Shown one piece after another: positions 1 to 8,306 of a stretch of 64,000 nt of DNA; the stretch's first letter is position 1, and each line of letters begins with the position of its first letter. The stretch is taken from contig NZ_PGSG01000061.1 of assembly GCF_002843305.1 (NCBI RefSeq), positions 62,001-126,000 of the forward strand. Reading direction: 5' to 3'. Below the pieces are notes generated by a model. The model did no database searches. It was not told the origin of the DNA and was given only the letters and a program-made list of their open reading frames with translations. Source of the stretch: Streptomyces barkulensis. Its GTDB lineage: Bacteria > Actinomycetota > Actinomycetes > Streptomycetales > Streptomycetaceae. The position numbers were made by a program, and so were the translations under genes.

Positions 1-2124
1 CGCGGCCTCGATGGTGGCGAAGTCGTCGTCGGTGAGCACCATGTCGGCGGCGTCCTTGGCCACCTCGGTGCCGCCCCTGCCCATGGCGACGCCGATGTTC
101 GCCTGCCGCAGCGCCGGGGCGTCGTTGACCCCGTCCCCGGTCATGGCCACCACCTGGCCCCGCGCCTGGAGCGCCTCGACCAGCCGGAGCTTCTGCTCCG
201 GGGAAACCCGGGCGAACACCCGGGCCCGCTCCACCGCGTCCGGGTACTCCCGCGCCGGCAGCGCGTCCAGATCGGCCCCGGTGAGCACCTCTCCCTCACG
301 CCGCTCGGTCAGCAGGCCGGTCCGGCCGGCGACGGCGGTGGCGGTGGCCGCGTGGTCACCCGTGATCATCTTGACCCCGATCCCGGCCGTGCGGCACGCG
401 GCCACCGCGTCGACCGCGGCGGCCCGGGGCGGATCGAGCATGGCCTGCAATCCGGTGAACACCATGGAGTCCGGCATGGAGTCCGGCGGTGCCCCCTCCC
501 CGAAACCCTCCGGCTCCGCTCCCGGCAGCTCGGCGGTCGCCAGGACCCGCAGCCCCCGGCCGGCCAGCTCGTCGGCGGCGCGCAGGACCGCCTCGCGGTC
601 CAGCGGCCGGACGGCGCCGTCGGCACCCATCCCGGCCGAGCACAGCTCCACGACCTGTTCGACGGCCCCCTTGACCAGCAGGAGGTGGCCGCCCGCCGTC
701 TCGTCCCGGTGCACGGTGGCCATGTACCGCCGCTCGGAGCTGAAGGGGACGGTGCCCACGCGGGGGAACACCGCGGCGGTGTCCGGCCCCAGGCCCCCCT
801 TGGCCGCCGCGGCCAGCAGCGCGCCCTCGGTGGGATCGCCCGTCAGGCTCCAGCGCCCCTCCCCGCCGGACTCCCCGGCTCCTCCGGACTCCCCGGCCCC
901 GCCGACGAGGACTGCGTCGTTGCACAGGGCCCCGGCCAGCAGGCACCGGTACAGCGCCCGGTCCGCCGCCACGGAGACGGTGCCGCCGTCCCCGCTCCGG
1001 AAGTCGCCGTCCGGGGCGTACCCCGAACCGCTCACGGAGAACTCGCCGTCCGGTGTCCACACCGCCCGCACCGTCATCCGGTTCTCGGTCAGCGTCCCCG
1101 TCTTGTCAGAGCAGATGACGGTGGTGCTGCCGAGCGTCTCCACCGCCGGAAGTCTGCGGATCACCGCCCGCCGGCGCGCCATCCGCGACACACCGATGGC
1201 CAGGGTGATCGTGACCACCGCGGGCAGCCCCTCGGGAATGGCCCCGACCGCCAGGGCCACCGCCGCGGTGAACGTATCCGACGCGCCCTGCCCGCGGGCC
1301 AGGCCGATCGCGAAGGTCACCACCGCCAGCACCAGGATGACCACCGTCAGCACCCTGCTGAACCTGGCGAGCTTCTCCGTCAGCGGCGTGGCCAGCACCT
1401 CCGCGGCGCCCACCAGCCGGTGGATCTCCCCCAGCTCGGTGCCGGCCCCGGTGGCCACCACGACACCCGCCCCGCGCCCGGCCGTCACCAGCGTGCCGGA
1501 GTGGAGCGTGTTGTGCCGGTCGGCGACCGGCGTCAGCGGATCCAGCAGCACCTCGTCCTTGGCGACGGGGACGGACTCGCCGGTCAGCGCCGACTCGTCC
1601 ACCCGCAGCTCCACCGCCCGCAGCAGGCGTACGTCGGCCGGCACCTTGTCCCCGGCCTCCACCAGCACCAGGTCCCCGGGGACGAGATCCTCCGAGGGCA
1701 CCGCGCGCTCGCGTCCGGCCCGCACCACCCTGGCCGTGGTGCGCACCATCGACCGCAGACTGTCCAGCGCGGCCTCGGCCCTCGACTCCTGCACGAAGCC
1801 GACGAACGCGTTGATCAGCACGACCGCGAAGATCACCGCGGAGTCCACGGACTCGCCCAGCGCGGCGGTGACCGCGCCCGCGGCGATCAGGATGTAGATC
1901 AGCGGATGGTGGAACTGGCGCAGGGCCCGCGGCAGCGGCCCGCCGCGCGCCGCGGCGGGAAGCGTGTTGGGCCCGAAGCGGTCCAGCCGCCGCGCCGCCT
2001 CGTCCCCCGCCAGACCGCGGTCGGGGTCGGTCTCCAGCAGCAGCACGACCTCGTGGGCGGGCAGCCCGTGGTGGGCTTCCCCGACGCGGAGGACGGAGGC
2101 GGGAGAGTCCGGGCGGCGCGGCAC
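1..2124 (-). CDS. Cation-transporting P-type ATPase (P2 type), C-terminus beyond window
   Basis: This is an ATP-driven membrane cation pump, probably for Ca2+, Mg2+, Na+ or K+. Frame translation of the minus strand gives an N-terminal cation-ATPase domain (HHGLPAHEVV near residue 14), then the actuator motif LTGESVPV, a membrane segment with AIPEGLPAVV typical of P2 pumps, the phosphorylation site CSDKTGTLTENRM, and near the window edge the hinge motif MTGDGVNDAPAL. About 708 codons are visible. The last transmembrane segments lie beyond position 1. The GTG start at 2124 is only 4 bases after the stop of the upstream universal stress gene, so the two are probably one transcript. PEGL in M4 and no N-terminal CxxC domain argue against a heavy-metal P1B pump. 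The exact ion cannot be told. Confidence 0.93.
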   Translation of the reverse strand, partial: MPRRPDSPASVLRVGEAHHGLPAHEVVLLLETDPDRGLAGDEAARRLDRFGPNTLPAAARGGPLPRALRQFHHPLIYILIAAGAVTAALGESVDSAVIFAVVLINAFVGFVQESRAEAALDSLRSMVRTTARVVRAGRERAVPSEDLVPGDLVLVEAGDKVPADVRLLRAVELRVDESALTGESVPVAKDEVLLDPLTPVADRHNTLHSGTLVTAGRGAGVVVATGAGTELGEIHRLVGAAEVLATPLTEKLARFSRVLTVVILVLAVVTFAIGLARGQGASDTFTAAVALAVGAIPEGLPAVVTITLAIGVSRMARRRAVIRRLPAVETLGSTTVICSDKTGTLTENRMTVRAVWTPDGEFSVSGSGYAPDGDFRSGDGGTVSVAADRALYRCLLAGALCNDAVLVGGAGESGGAGESGGEGRWSLTGDPTEGALLAAAAKGGLGPDTAAVFPRVGTVPFSSERRYMATVHRDETAGGHLLLVKGAVEQVVELCSAGMGADGAVRPLDREAVLRAADELAGRGLRVLATAELPGAEPEGFGEGAPPDSMPDSMVFTGLQAMLDPPRAAAVDAVAACRTAGIGVKMITGDHAATATAVAGRTGLLTERREGEVLTGADLDALPAREYPDAVERARVFARVSPEQKLRLVEALQARGQVVAMTGDGVNDAPALRQANIGVAMGRGGTEVAKDAADMVLTDDDFATIEAA

Positions 2125-2128
2125 GGCC

Positions 2129-3022
2129 TCACCCCTTCCGGTCGGCTCCAAAAGCCCGCACCACGACGACGGGGCAGTGCGCGTGGTGCAGGGCGGCCTG
2201 GCTGACCGAGCCCAGCAGCAGGCCGGAGAAGCCGCCCCGGCCGCGCGCCCCGACCACCAGCAGCTGGGCGCTGCCGCTGGCCTCGATCAGCGCCTGGCGG
2301 GCGCCCCCCTGGACAAGCTGCCGGTGCACGGTGACGTCGGGGTACTTCGCCTGCCAGCCCGACAGCGTCTCGGCCATCACCCGCTCCTCCTCGTCCCGGA
2401 GCATGTCCACGTCGTAGACCAGGGGCAGCGGCTCTGCGGGACCACCGGAGACCGGACCGGTCCAGTTGCTCCAGGTGTGCAGAGCGACCAGGGCCGCGCC
2501 CCGCGCCGACGCCTCGGCGAACGCGAACCCGACGGCGGCCTCGCCGGACGCCGAGCCGTCCACGCCCAACAGCACGTGACCCGTCGGGTCCGGCCTGCCG
2601 CGCACCACCAGGACCGGGCAGTGGCTGTGCGCGGACAGGTGCACGGCCGTGGAGCCCAGCAGCAGTCCGGTGAAACCGCCCAGGCCGCGGCTGCCGACCA
2701 CGACCAGCGACGCGGACTGCGACCGGGCCTCCAGCACCGTCAGCGGCTCGCCGACGACGACCTCGCCCTCGACCTCGATCCCGGCCTCAGCGCCGCGCGC
2801 GTGCTCGACCGCCTGCGCCACCATCTGGTCGGCCATGTTGCGCAGCCCGCCCTCGGGCGGGCCCATCGGGGACGGCCCCAGCGGCACGTGCAGGACCGGC
2901 CACAGGAACGCGTGCACCACCCGCAGCCCCACACCGCGCAGCCGTGCCTCGTGTGCCGCGGCGGCCACCGCGTCCAGGCTCGACGGCGAGCCGTCCACTC
3001 CTACCACGACCGGTCCGTTCAT
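2129..3022 (-). CDS. Tandem universal stress protein (two Usp domains)
   Basis: This 297-residue protein has two UspA folds. Domain 1 begins VVVGVDGSPSSLDAV and ends with the ATP-binding signature GSRGLGGFTGLLLGS. Domain 2 begins VLLGVDGSASGEAAV and ends GARGRGGFSGLLLGS. Both carry the G-2x-G-9x-G-S pattern of ATP-binding Usp proteins, so nucleotide binding is expected in both halves. The ATG at 3022 follows a good ribosome site (gagagggaag). Upstream in-frame codons to 3106 lack one. It is the first gene of a probable two-gene operon with the P-type ATPase and is divergent from dhaK. Such double Usp proteins are markers of hypoxia/dormancy regulons in actinobacteria. That role here is inferred from context. 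Confidence 0.95.
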   Translation of the reverse strand: MNGPVVVGVDGSPSSLDAVAAAAHEARLRGVGLRVVHAFLWPVLHVPLGPSPMGPPEGGLRNMADQMVAQAVEHARGAEAGIEVEGEVVVGEPLTVLEARSQSASLVVVGSRGLGGFTGLLLGSTAVHLSAHSHCPVLVVRGRPDPTGHVLLGVDGSASGEAAVGFAFAEASARGAALVALHTWSNWTGPVSGGPAEPLPLVYDVDMLRDEEERVMAETLSGWQAKYPDVTVHRQLVQGGARQALIEASGSAQLLVVGARGRGGFSGLLLGSVSQAALHHAHCPVVVVRAFGADRKG

Positions 3023-3342
3023 CTTCCCTCTCCCAACTCCGTGCGGGGGCCGCGGCCACGTCCATGCTGCCCGCCCGGCTTCTCCGCACCGTGTTCCGTT
3101 GTGCACTGATCACACTGATCTTCTCCCATGCTCCTCCATAGGGCCGTACGGCCGGGGGGCGGGGGCCACACGTCCCCATGTGATCGCTTGGCACACTTTT
3201 CCGGAGTGAGCGGGCCCCCGGCCATCCGTCCGTACGACGTGGGGGTGACCTGGAGCACATTCACCGCGATACTGATCTTCTCGCCCCTTTCCGCCCCCGC
3301 TCCTGTCCCGTTCGGCGTCCGCCGTCCCTTCCGGAGGTAGTC
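3023..3342. promoter_or_regulatory. Divergent control region between usp-ATPase and dhaKLM
   Basis: No gene is seen in this 320-base gap. It holds a perfect palindrome (3142-3153), a short direct repeat cactgatca/cactgatc around 3112, and the 12-mer actgatcttctc present twice (3114-3125 and 3271-3282), once near each promoter. For dhaK a weak pair GTGACC and GATACT, spaced 17 bases, lies near 3245-3273. The ribosome site ggaggtag precedes the dhaK ATG. Confidence 0.5.
3142..3153. promoter_or_regulatory. Palindromic operator candidate GGCCGTACGGCC
   Basis: A perfect 12-bp palindrome, extended on one side to GGGCCGTACGGCCG, lies 120 bp upstream of the usp start and about 190 bp upstream of dhaK. 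Its GGGCC-N-CGGCC layout resembles the dyads bound by DosR/OsdR response regulators in front of stress genes. That link is inference. The palindrome itself is read directly. Confidence 0.45.
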
Positions 3343-4335
3343 ATGAAGATGCTGATCAACGTGCCGGAGACGGTGGTGGCCGATGCCCTGCGCGGTATGG
3401 CCGCCGCCCATCCGGAGCTGACGGTCGACGTGGACAACCGGGTGGTGGTGCGCCGGGACGCGCCGGTCGCGGACAAGGTGGGGCTGGTCTCCGGCGGCGG
3501 CTCGGGGCACGAGCCGCTGCACGGCGGCTTCGTCGGTCCCGGGATGCTGGACGCGGCCTGTCCCGGCGAGGTGTTCACCTCGCCCGTCCCGGACCAGATG
3601 GCACGGGCGGCGGCCGCCGTGGACAGCGGCCGGGGGGTGCTGTTCGTGGTGAAGAACTACACCGGCGACGTGCTGAACTTCGACATGGCCGCCGAACTGG
3701 CCGAGGACGAGGGCGTGCAGGTCGCCAGGGTGCTGGTCGACGACGACGTGGCGGTGGTCGACAGCACCTACACCGCCGGGCGGCGCGGCACCGGCGCCAC
3801 GCTGTTCGTGGAGAAGCTGGCGGGCGCGGCGGCCGAGGCGGGGGCGCCGCTGGAGCGTGTGGAGGCGGTGGCCCGGCAGGTGGTGGAGTCCTCCCGCAGC
3901 TTCGGCGTCGCACTGAGCGCCTGCACGACTCCGGCGCGGGGTGTGCCCACCTTCGACCTGCCGCCCGGCGAGCTGGAGCTGGGCATCGGCATCCACGGGG
4001 AGCCGGGCCGCGAGCGGCGGGGGATGATGACCTCCGGCGAGATCGCGGACACGGCGGTGGACGCGGTGCTGGACGACCTGCGCCCGAACCTTCCCGTACT
4101 GGCGCTGGTCAACGGCATGGGCGGCACCCCGCTACTGGAGCTGTACGGCTTCGCCGCCGAGGTCCACCGCGTGCTCGGCGAACGCCGCGTGGCCGTGGCC
4201 GGCACCCTCGTCGGCAGCTACGTCACCTCGCTCGACATGGCGGGCTGCTCCGTCACCCTGTGCCAGGCGGACGAGGAGCTGCTGCGGCTGTGGGACGCGC
4301 CGGTGCGCACTCCCGCGCTGCGCTGGGGGATTTGA
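3343..4335 (+). CDS. dhaK: Dihydroxyacetone kinase subunit DhaK (substrate-binding)
   Basis: DhaK holds dihydroxyacetone covalently on a histidine while DhaL phosphorylates it to dihydroxyacetone phosphate. The 330-residue length matches PTS-type DhaK. The active-site histidine falls at residue 218 in GIGIHGEPG, the same number as in the Escherichia coli enzyme. The substrate loop SGGGSGHEPLHGGF is at residues 50-63 and the C-terminal half has LVNGMGGTPLLELY. The start follows ggaggtag with ideal spacing. It heads a dhaK-dhaL-dhaM operon. Substrate could come from glycerol oxidation or from fructose-6-phosphate metabolism. Fermentative or low-oxygen use would suit the adjacent stress genes. 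Confidence 0.97.
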   Translation: MKMLINVPETVVADALRGMAAAHPELTVDVDNRVVVRRDAPVADKVGLVSGGGSGHEPLHGGFVGPGMLDAACPGEVFTSPVPDQMARAAAAVDSGRGVLFVVKNYTGDVLNFDMAAELAEDEGVQVARVLVDDDVAVVDSTYTAGRRGTGATLFVEKLAGAAAEAGAPLERVEAVARQVVESSRSFGVALSACTTPARGVPTFDLPPGELELGIGIHGEPGRERRGMMTSGEIADTAVDAVLDDLRPNLPVLALVNGMGGTPLLELYGFAAEVHRVLGERRVAVAGTLVGSYVTSLDMAGCSVTLCQADEELLRLWDAPVRTPALRWGI

Positions 4336-4362
4336 TCCCGGGCGGGCGGGCAGGGAACCGGA

Positions 4363-4407
4363 CGCAGCCACCGCAGCCACCGCAGCCACCGCAGCCACCG
4401 CAGCCAC
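4363..4407 (+). repeat. Five tandem copies of the 9-mer cgcagccac between dhaK and dhaL
   Basis: Five exact copies run without gap in the 95-base dhaK-dhaL spacer, ending 10 bases before the dhaL ribosome site. The unit has no obvious hairpin potential, and a copy-number change would alter dhaK-dhaL spacing without shifting a frame. Confidence 0.9.
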
Positions 4408-4430
4408 CGCCCGCAGACAAGGAGACCGTG

Positions 4431-5069
4431 GTGACCGTCGCACTGGACGCCTACTTCTTCCGCCGCTGGATGTCCGCGGTCTCGGCCGCCGTGGACCGGG
4501 AGGCGGACCGGCTGACCGAGCTGGACTCCGCCATCGGCGACGCCGACCACGGCGCCAACATGCGGCGCGGTCTGACGGCCGCGGTCGCCTCCCTGGAGGA
4601 GGAGACCCCCTCCTCCCCCGGCGCTGTGCTCGCCCTCGCCGGGCGCCGGCTGATCTCCACCGTCGGCGGCGCCTCGGGCCCGCTGTACGGGACACTGCTG
4701 CGCCGCGCGGGCAAGGCGCTGGGCACGGAGGAGAGCGTGGATCCCGGGCGGTTGCGGGAGGCGCTGCGCGCCGGGGTGGAGGCGGTGGCCCAGCTGGGTT
4801 CCGCGGCGCGGGGCGACAAGACGATGCTGGACGCGCTGTATCCGGCCGTCGAGGCGCTGGGCGATTCGGGTGACGGCTTCGGGGCGGCGCGCAGGGCCGC
4901 CGAGGAGGGGGCCGCGGCCACCGTGCCGATGCGGGCGCGCAGGGGCCGGGCCAGCTATCTGGGCGAGCGCAGCGTCGGGCACCAGGATCCCGGCGCCACC
5001 TCCTCGGCGCTGTTCTTCGCCGCGCTCGCCGACACCGCGAACACCGTCGCGACCGGGGAGTCCGCATGA
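4431..5069 (+). CDS. dhaL: Dihydroxyacetone kinase subunit DhaL (ADP-binding)
   Basis: DhaL carries a tightly bound ADP, is rephosphorylated by DhaM and passes the phosphate to dihydroxyacetone on DhaK. The 212-residue protein shows the DhaL nucleotide motifs: LDSAIGDADHGANM near residues 28-41 (Asp residues for Mg-ADP), GGASGPLYGTLLRR, GDKTMLDAL, and the C-terminal SVGHQDPGATSSALF. Two consecutive GTG codons at 4428 and 4431 are possible starts. 4431 is chosen for better spacing from aaggaga at 4418. The stop overlaps the dhaM ATG by four bases, implying translational coupling. Confidence 0.95.
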   Translation: MTVALDAYFFRRWMSAVSAAVDREADRLTELDSAIGDADHGANMRRGLTAAVASLEEETPSSPGAVLALAGRRLISTVGGASGPLYGTLLRRAGKALGTEESVDPGRLREALRAGVEAVAQLGSAARGDKTMLDALYPAVEALGDSGDGFGAARRAAEEGAAATVPMRARRGRASYLGERSVGHQDPGATSSALFFAALADTANTVATGESA

Positions 5070-5476
5070 GCGGGGTGAGCGGCCGGGTCGGCGTCGTACT
5101 GGTCTCGCACAGCAGGCAGGTGGCCGAGTCCGTCGCCCATATGGCGCTGGGGCTGGCGGGCGGCGCCGACGTCCCCGTAGCGCCCGCCGGCGGCACCGGG
5201 GACGGCGGGCTGGGCACCAGTTCGGAGCTGATCACCGAGGCGGCCCGCCGGGTCGACCGGGGCGCGGGCGTGGCGGTGCTGGTGGACCTGGGCAGCGCGG
5301 TGCTGACGGTGCGCACGCTTCTCGCGGAGGAGGACGAGCTGCCCCCGGGCGCCCGCCTGGTGGACGCGCCCTTCGTCGAGGGCGCGGTCGCGGCCGTGGT
5401 CACCGCCTCAACCGGCGCGGACCTGGACGCGGTCGCGGCGGCCGCGACGGAGGCGTACGGCTACCGCAAGGCCTGA
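5066..5476 (+). CDS. dhaM: Dihydroxyacetone kinase phosphotransfer subunit DhaM (EIIA-Man domain only)
   Basis: DhaM accepts phosphate from the phosphotransferase protein HPr and hands it to the ADP on DhaL. The 136-residue product is a single EIIA-mannose-like domain. The phosphorylated histidine is in VLVSHSRQVAES (H15), followed by GGTGDGGLGTS and LVDLGSAVLTVR. It lacks the fused HPr and EI domains of the longer E. coli DhaM, so it must depend on the general EI/HPr pair elsewhere in the genome. Translation is coupled to dhaL through ATGA. Only about 20 bases separate it from the convergent gene at 5496. Confidence 0.95.
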   Translation: MSGVSGRVGVVLVSHSRQVAESVAHMALGLAGGADVPVAPAGGTGDGGLGTSSELITEAARRVDRGAGVAVLVDLGSAVLTVRTLLAEEDELPPGARLVDAPFVEGAVAAVVTASTGADLDAVAAAATEAYGYRKA

Positions 5477-5495
5477 CCGGCGCCCGGGGCGCGCG

Positions 5496-6020
5496 TCAGC
5501 GCCGTGCGGCGGAGGCCGGCAGCCGGGCCCACACCGACCAGCCGCAGCCGTGCACCTCCCGGATCCCCCAGGCGTCGCTGACGGCCTCGACCAGCATCAG
5601 CCCCCTACCGTGCTCCTCTCCCGGCGGGCGGGCCCGGGGGGCGGAGCCGGCGGGCGGGCCCGGGCGGCGGCCGCGCACCTCCAGGCGCAGCGGTGCCCCC
5701 ATCCCGGCCGCGGCGCCCCTCTCCTGTCGCAGTTCGCACACCACCGATCCGCTGCCGGTGTGCACCACCGCGTTGGTGAACAGCTCCGAGACCACCAGGG
5801 CCGCCGTGTCGCGGGTCTCCTCGTCCGCGCCCCACCCGGCCGGCAGGCCCCGAACGAGGCGGCGCGCCCTCGCCACCGACTCGGCGCGCGCCGGCAGGGC
5901 GAACTCCGTTCCGCGCGGCGGGGGCCGGCCTCCGGCTGTCACGGCCGGGAGCCGGTTCTGCCCGACGGAACGGCCGGTTCCAGCGGTGGGGGAAGGAGGC
6001 GGTCGTGGGGGGCGCAGCAC
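5496..6020 (-). CDS. SpoIIAB/RsbW-like ATP-binding regulatory protein
   Basis: The product is a small histidine-kinase-type ATPase domain of the anti-sigma factor class. The core begins at TEFALPARAESVARARR. The N-box is ELFTNAVVHTGSG and the C-terminal glycine box is GRGLMLVEAVSDAWG. The usual D-x-G-x-G box is degenerate (LEVRGRRPG), so ATP binding may be weak. The start is uncertain: no good ribosome site is seen at 6020 and an internal GTG at the sequence VTAGGRPPP is possible. Together with the divergent XRE and DUF397 genes it forms the common Streptomyces trio, where such proteins modulate differentiation. No partner sigma factor is adjacent. Confidence 0.85.
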   Translation of the reverse strand: MLRPPRPPPSPTAGTGRSVGQNRLPAVTAGGRPPPRGTEFALPARAESVARARRLVRGLPAGWGADEETRDTAALVVSELFTNAVVHTGSGSVVCELRQERGAAAGMGAPLRLEVRGRRPGPPAGSAPRARPPGEEHGRGLMLVEAVSDAWGIREVHGCGWSVWARLPASAARR

Positions 6021-6093
6021 GCCCTGGACCGCGTCGGGGTGAACCGTTTCACACCGCCACTGTGCTCACCGTGCAGGGCAGTCGGCAAGGGTC

Positions 6094-6112
6094 ACTCTGA
6101 ACAGTGCAGAGT
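6094..6112. promoter_or_regulatory. Inverted repeat ACTCTG-N7-CAGAGT upstream of XRE gene
   Basis: Two perfect 6-base arms spaced by aacagtg lie in the divergent gap 6021-6190, about 80 bases upstream of the XRE start. It is a candidate autoregulatory operator. The binding protein is not known from sequence. Confidence 0.4.
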
Positions 6113-6190
6113 TGCCGATGCAGGGTGTTCGCTCCGTCAACTCCGTGGCACACTGCGGGACATGGCCAGGACACCAGGAGGAGCTACGCG

Positions 6191-7051
6191 ATGAGTGAGC
6201 CCCGGTCCGCCCCGACCGTGGGCCAGCTCGTGCTGGGCAGACGGCTCCAGGACCTGCGCGAGAAGGCGGGGCTGAGGCGCGAGGAGGCCGCGAAGGTCCT
6301 CCACGTCGCCTCCGCCACCATCCGCAGGATGGAGACGGCCGAGGTCGCGCTGAAGATCCCGTACGTCCGTTTACTGCTGGATGCCTACGGGGTCACCGGC
6401 CACGAAGCCGAGACCTTCGTCGCACTGGCCGAGGAGGCCAACAGGCCCGGCTGGTGGCAGCGGTTCCGCGATGTGCTGCCGGACTGGTTCAGCGTCCACG
6501 TCAGCCTGGAGAGTTCCGCCAGGGTGATCCGGGCCTACGAGCCGCACGTCGTCCCGGGCCTGCTGCAGACCGAGGAGTACGCCCGGCACATACTGCGCAA
6601 GGGCGCGGTCGGCCGGGCCGTCAAGGGCGAGGTCGAGCGGCATGTGGCGCTGCGCATGGAGCGCCAGCGCCTGCTCACCCGCGCGGACGCCCCGCGTCTG
6701 TGGGTCCTGGTCGAGGAGACGGCCCTGCGCCGCCCCGTCGGCCCGCCGCAGGTCATGCGGGCCCAGGCCGACCGGCTGCTGGAGGAGGCGGAGCGGCCCA
6801 ACGTCACCTTGCAGATCACCGAGTTCTCCTCCGGTTTCCACCCGGGCACCTACGGGCCGTTCGTCCTGTTCCGCTTCGGGCTCCCCGAACTCCCGGACAT
6901 GGTCTACGTGGAGTACCTCACCGGCGCCGTCTACCTGGACGAACGCACCGAGGTCGCCTCCCACCTCGAACTCCTGGACCGTATGTCGGCCCAGGCGGCA
7001 ACGGCACGACGCACCAAGGAGATCCTCCGGGATTTCCGCAAGGAGCTCTGA
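6191..7051 (+). CDS. WhiJ-like XRE regulator with DUF5753 domain, TTA codon
   Basis: This 286-residue regulator has an N-terminal helix-turn-helix (residues about 15-70: GRRLQDLREKAGLRREEAAKVL, IRRMETAE) and a DUF5753 C-terminal domain (YEPHVVPGLLQTEEYAR near residue 117, then EFSSGFHPGTYGPF). It matches the WhiJ class that represses development together with a DUF397 partner, which follows at once. The ATG at 6191 follows aggaggag. The 29 extra upstream codons of the open frame lack such a site. Codon 61 (6371-6373) is TTA, so translation should depend on the bldA leucyl-tRNA, linking the cassette to differentiation. Confidence 0.93.
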   Translation: MSEPRSAPTVGQLVLGRRLQDLREKAGLRREEAAKVLHVASATIRRMETAEVALKIPYVRLLLDAYGVTGHEAETFVALAEEANRPGWWQRFRDVLPDWFSVHVSLESSARVIRAYEPHVVPGLLQTEEYARHILRKGAVGRAVKGEVERHVALRMERQRLLTRADAPRLWVLVEETALRRPVGPPQVMRAQADRLLEEAERPNVTLQITEFSSGFHPGTYGPFVLFRFGLPELPDMVYVEYLTGAVYLDERTEVASHLELLDRMSAQAATARRTKEILRDFRKEL

Positions 7052-7052
7052 G

Positions 7053-7289
7053 ATGGACCGCATATACAACGGCATGCGCGCCAGCGACCTCGGCGCCGAG
7101 GGCTGGCACAGGCCGTGGAGCGGCGGCAACGGCGGCAACTGCCTGGAGGCCAGGAGGCTGCCCGACGGCCGGGTCGCCATCCGCCAGTCCACCGATCCGG
7201 ACGGTCCCGCGCTGATCTACACCCCCGGTGAGATCAGCGCCTTCGTCCAGGGCGCCAAGGCGGGGGAGGCGGACTTCCTCCTCTCCTGA
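7053..7289 (+). CDS. DUF397 small acidic partner protein
   Basis: This 78-residue protein has the DUF397 hallmarks: WHRPWSGGNGGNCLEAR, GRVAIRQSTDPDGP and IYTPGEISAFVQGAK. DUF397 proteins pair with DUF5753 XRE regulators in Streptomyces and are thought to modulate them by direct contact. The ATG at 7053 lies one base after the XRE stop, with the ribosome site aaggagct inside the end of the XRE gene, so the two are coupled. Confidence 0.93.
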   Translation: MDRIYNGMRASDLGAEGWHRPWSGGNGGNCLEARRLPDGRVAIRQSTDPDGPALIYTPGEISAFVQGAKAGEADFLLS

Positions 7290-7409
7290 ACCCGCGGGTC
7301 CCCGGCCGGCCGGCTCCAGGCCCGCCTGCCGTCCGGGGGCCGCGCACGCACCGCCCCGTCCGGTCCGCACGACCCGACGTCCACTCACACAGACGTAAGG
7401 ACACACCAC

Positions 7410-8240
7410 ATGGCCGACGACATGAGCTGGACACGGAGCCGTTCGGCCCGGGAGCCGGTCGAGATCGACACCTCCGTCCCCAGCATCGCCCGCGTCTACG
7501 ACGCCATCCTCGGCGGCAAGGACAACTACCCGGTGGACCAGGAGATCGCCGAGCAGGTGGCCAGGGCCTTCCCCGACGGAGGCGAGGGCGCCCGCACCAA
7601 CCGCAGGCTGCTGGTGCGGGCGGTGCGCCACATGGCACGCCGGGGCATCGACCAGTTCCTGGACATCGGCTCCGGCCTGCCCACCGCGCAGAACACCCAC
7701 CAGGTGGCCCAGGAGGTCAACCCCGGGGCGAAGGTCGTCTACGTCGACAACGACCCCATCGTCCTCGCCCACGGCCGCGCGTTACTGGAGGACGACGACC
7801 GCACCGTCGTCGTCACCGCCGACATACGCGAGCCCGACGTCCTGCTGGGTCACCCCGACGTGACCGGCATGCTGGACCCGGAACGCCCGGTGGGGCTGAT
7901 CCTCAACGCCGTGGTCCACCACCTCCTCGACGAGGAGGATCCCGACGGGCTGGTGGAGACCTACAAGAAGTGGCTGGGGCCGGGCGGCTACCTGCTGCTC
8001 ACCCACTTCTGCTCCTCGACCCCCGAGGCCCGCGGTCTGGAGTCGGTGCTGCGGCAGGCCCTCGGCCGGGGGCAGTTGCGGAGCATGGCTCGCATCGCCG
8101 CCTTCTTCGAGGGCCTGGAAATGGTCGAGCCCGGCGTGGTCTACCTGCCGTACTGGCAGCCCGACGAGCCGGTGAAGGCCCCGCTGGACATCGCCGGCCT
8201 GCTGGTGGCCGGCGGTCTGGGCCGCAAGCCGGGCCGGTAG
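7410..8240 (+). CDS. DUF574 SAM-dependent methyltransferase, TTA codon
   Basis: This is a 276-residue member of the S-adenosyl methyltransferase family PF04672. It has the family start SVPSIARVYDAILGGKDNYPVD, the SAM-binding loop FLDIGSGLPTAQNTH, the acidic strand VVYVDNDPIVLAHGR, and NAVVHHLLDEEDP. The methyl acceptor is unknown. Members are numerous in Streptomyces and often sit beside WhiJ-type cassettes, as here. Codon 125 (7782-7784) is TTA, giving a second bldA-dependent gene in this cassette. The start follows taagga with a 9-base spacer. A strong hairpin at 8307-8345 ends the unit. It is about 40% alike by eye to the second copy at 12391. Confidence 0.93.
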   Translation: MADDMSWTRSRSAREPVEIDTSVPSIARVYDAILGGKDNYPVDQEIAEQVARAFPDGGEGARTNRRLLVRAVRHMARRGIDQFLDIGSGLPTAQNTHQVAQEVNPGAKVVYVDNDPIVLAHGRALLEDDDRTVVVTADIREPDVLLGHPDVTGMLDPERPVGLILNAVVHHLLDEEDPDGLVETYKKWLGPGGYLLLTHFCSSTPEARGLESVLRQALGRGQLRSMARIAAFFEGLEMVEPGVVYLPYWQPDEPVKAPLDIAGLLVAGGLGRKPGR

Positions 8241-8306
8241 CCGCCGGCCCCACTGCCGTTCCGGTCCCGCGTCCGTACGGTGCGCCGAGACGTACGGCCG
8301 CGCACC

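Noticed and set aside
11..1897. 628-codon plus-strand frame opposite the P-type ATPase
   Set aside because: The minus strand carries DKTGT and TGDGVNDAP. The plus frame is Ser/Thr/Ala-rich shadow sequence.
5480..5492. Short gcgccc/gggcgc dyad between dhaM and the HATPase gene considered as a terminator
   Set aside because: A 6-bp stem with a 1-base loop is too short. Such dyads occur by chance in this base composition.
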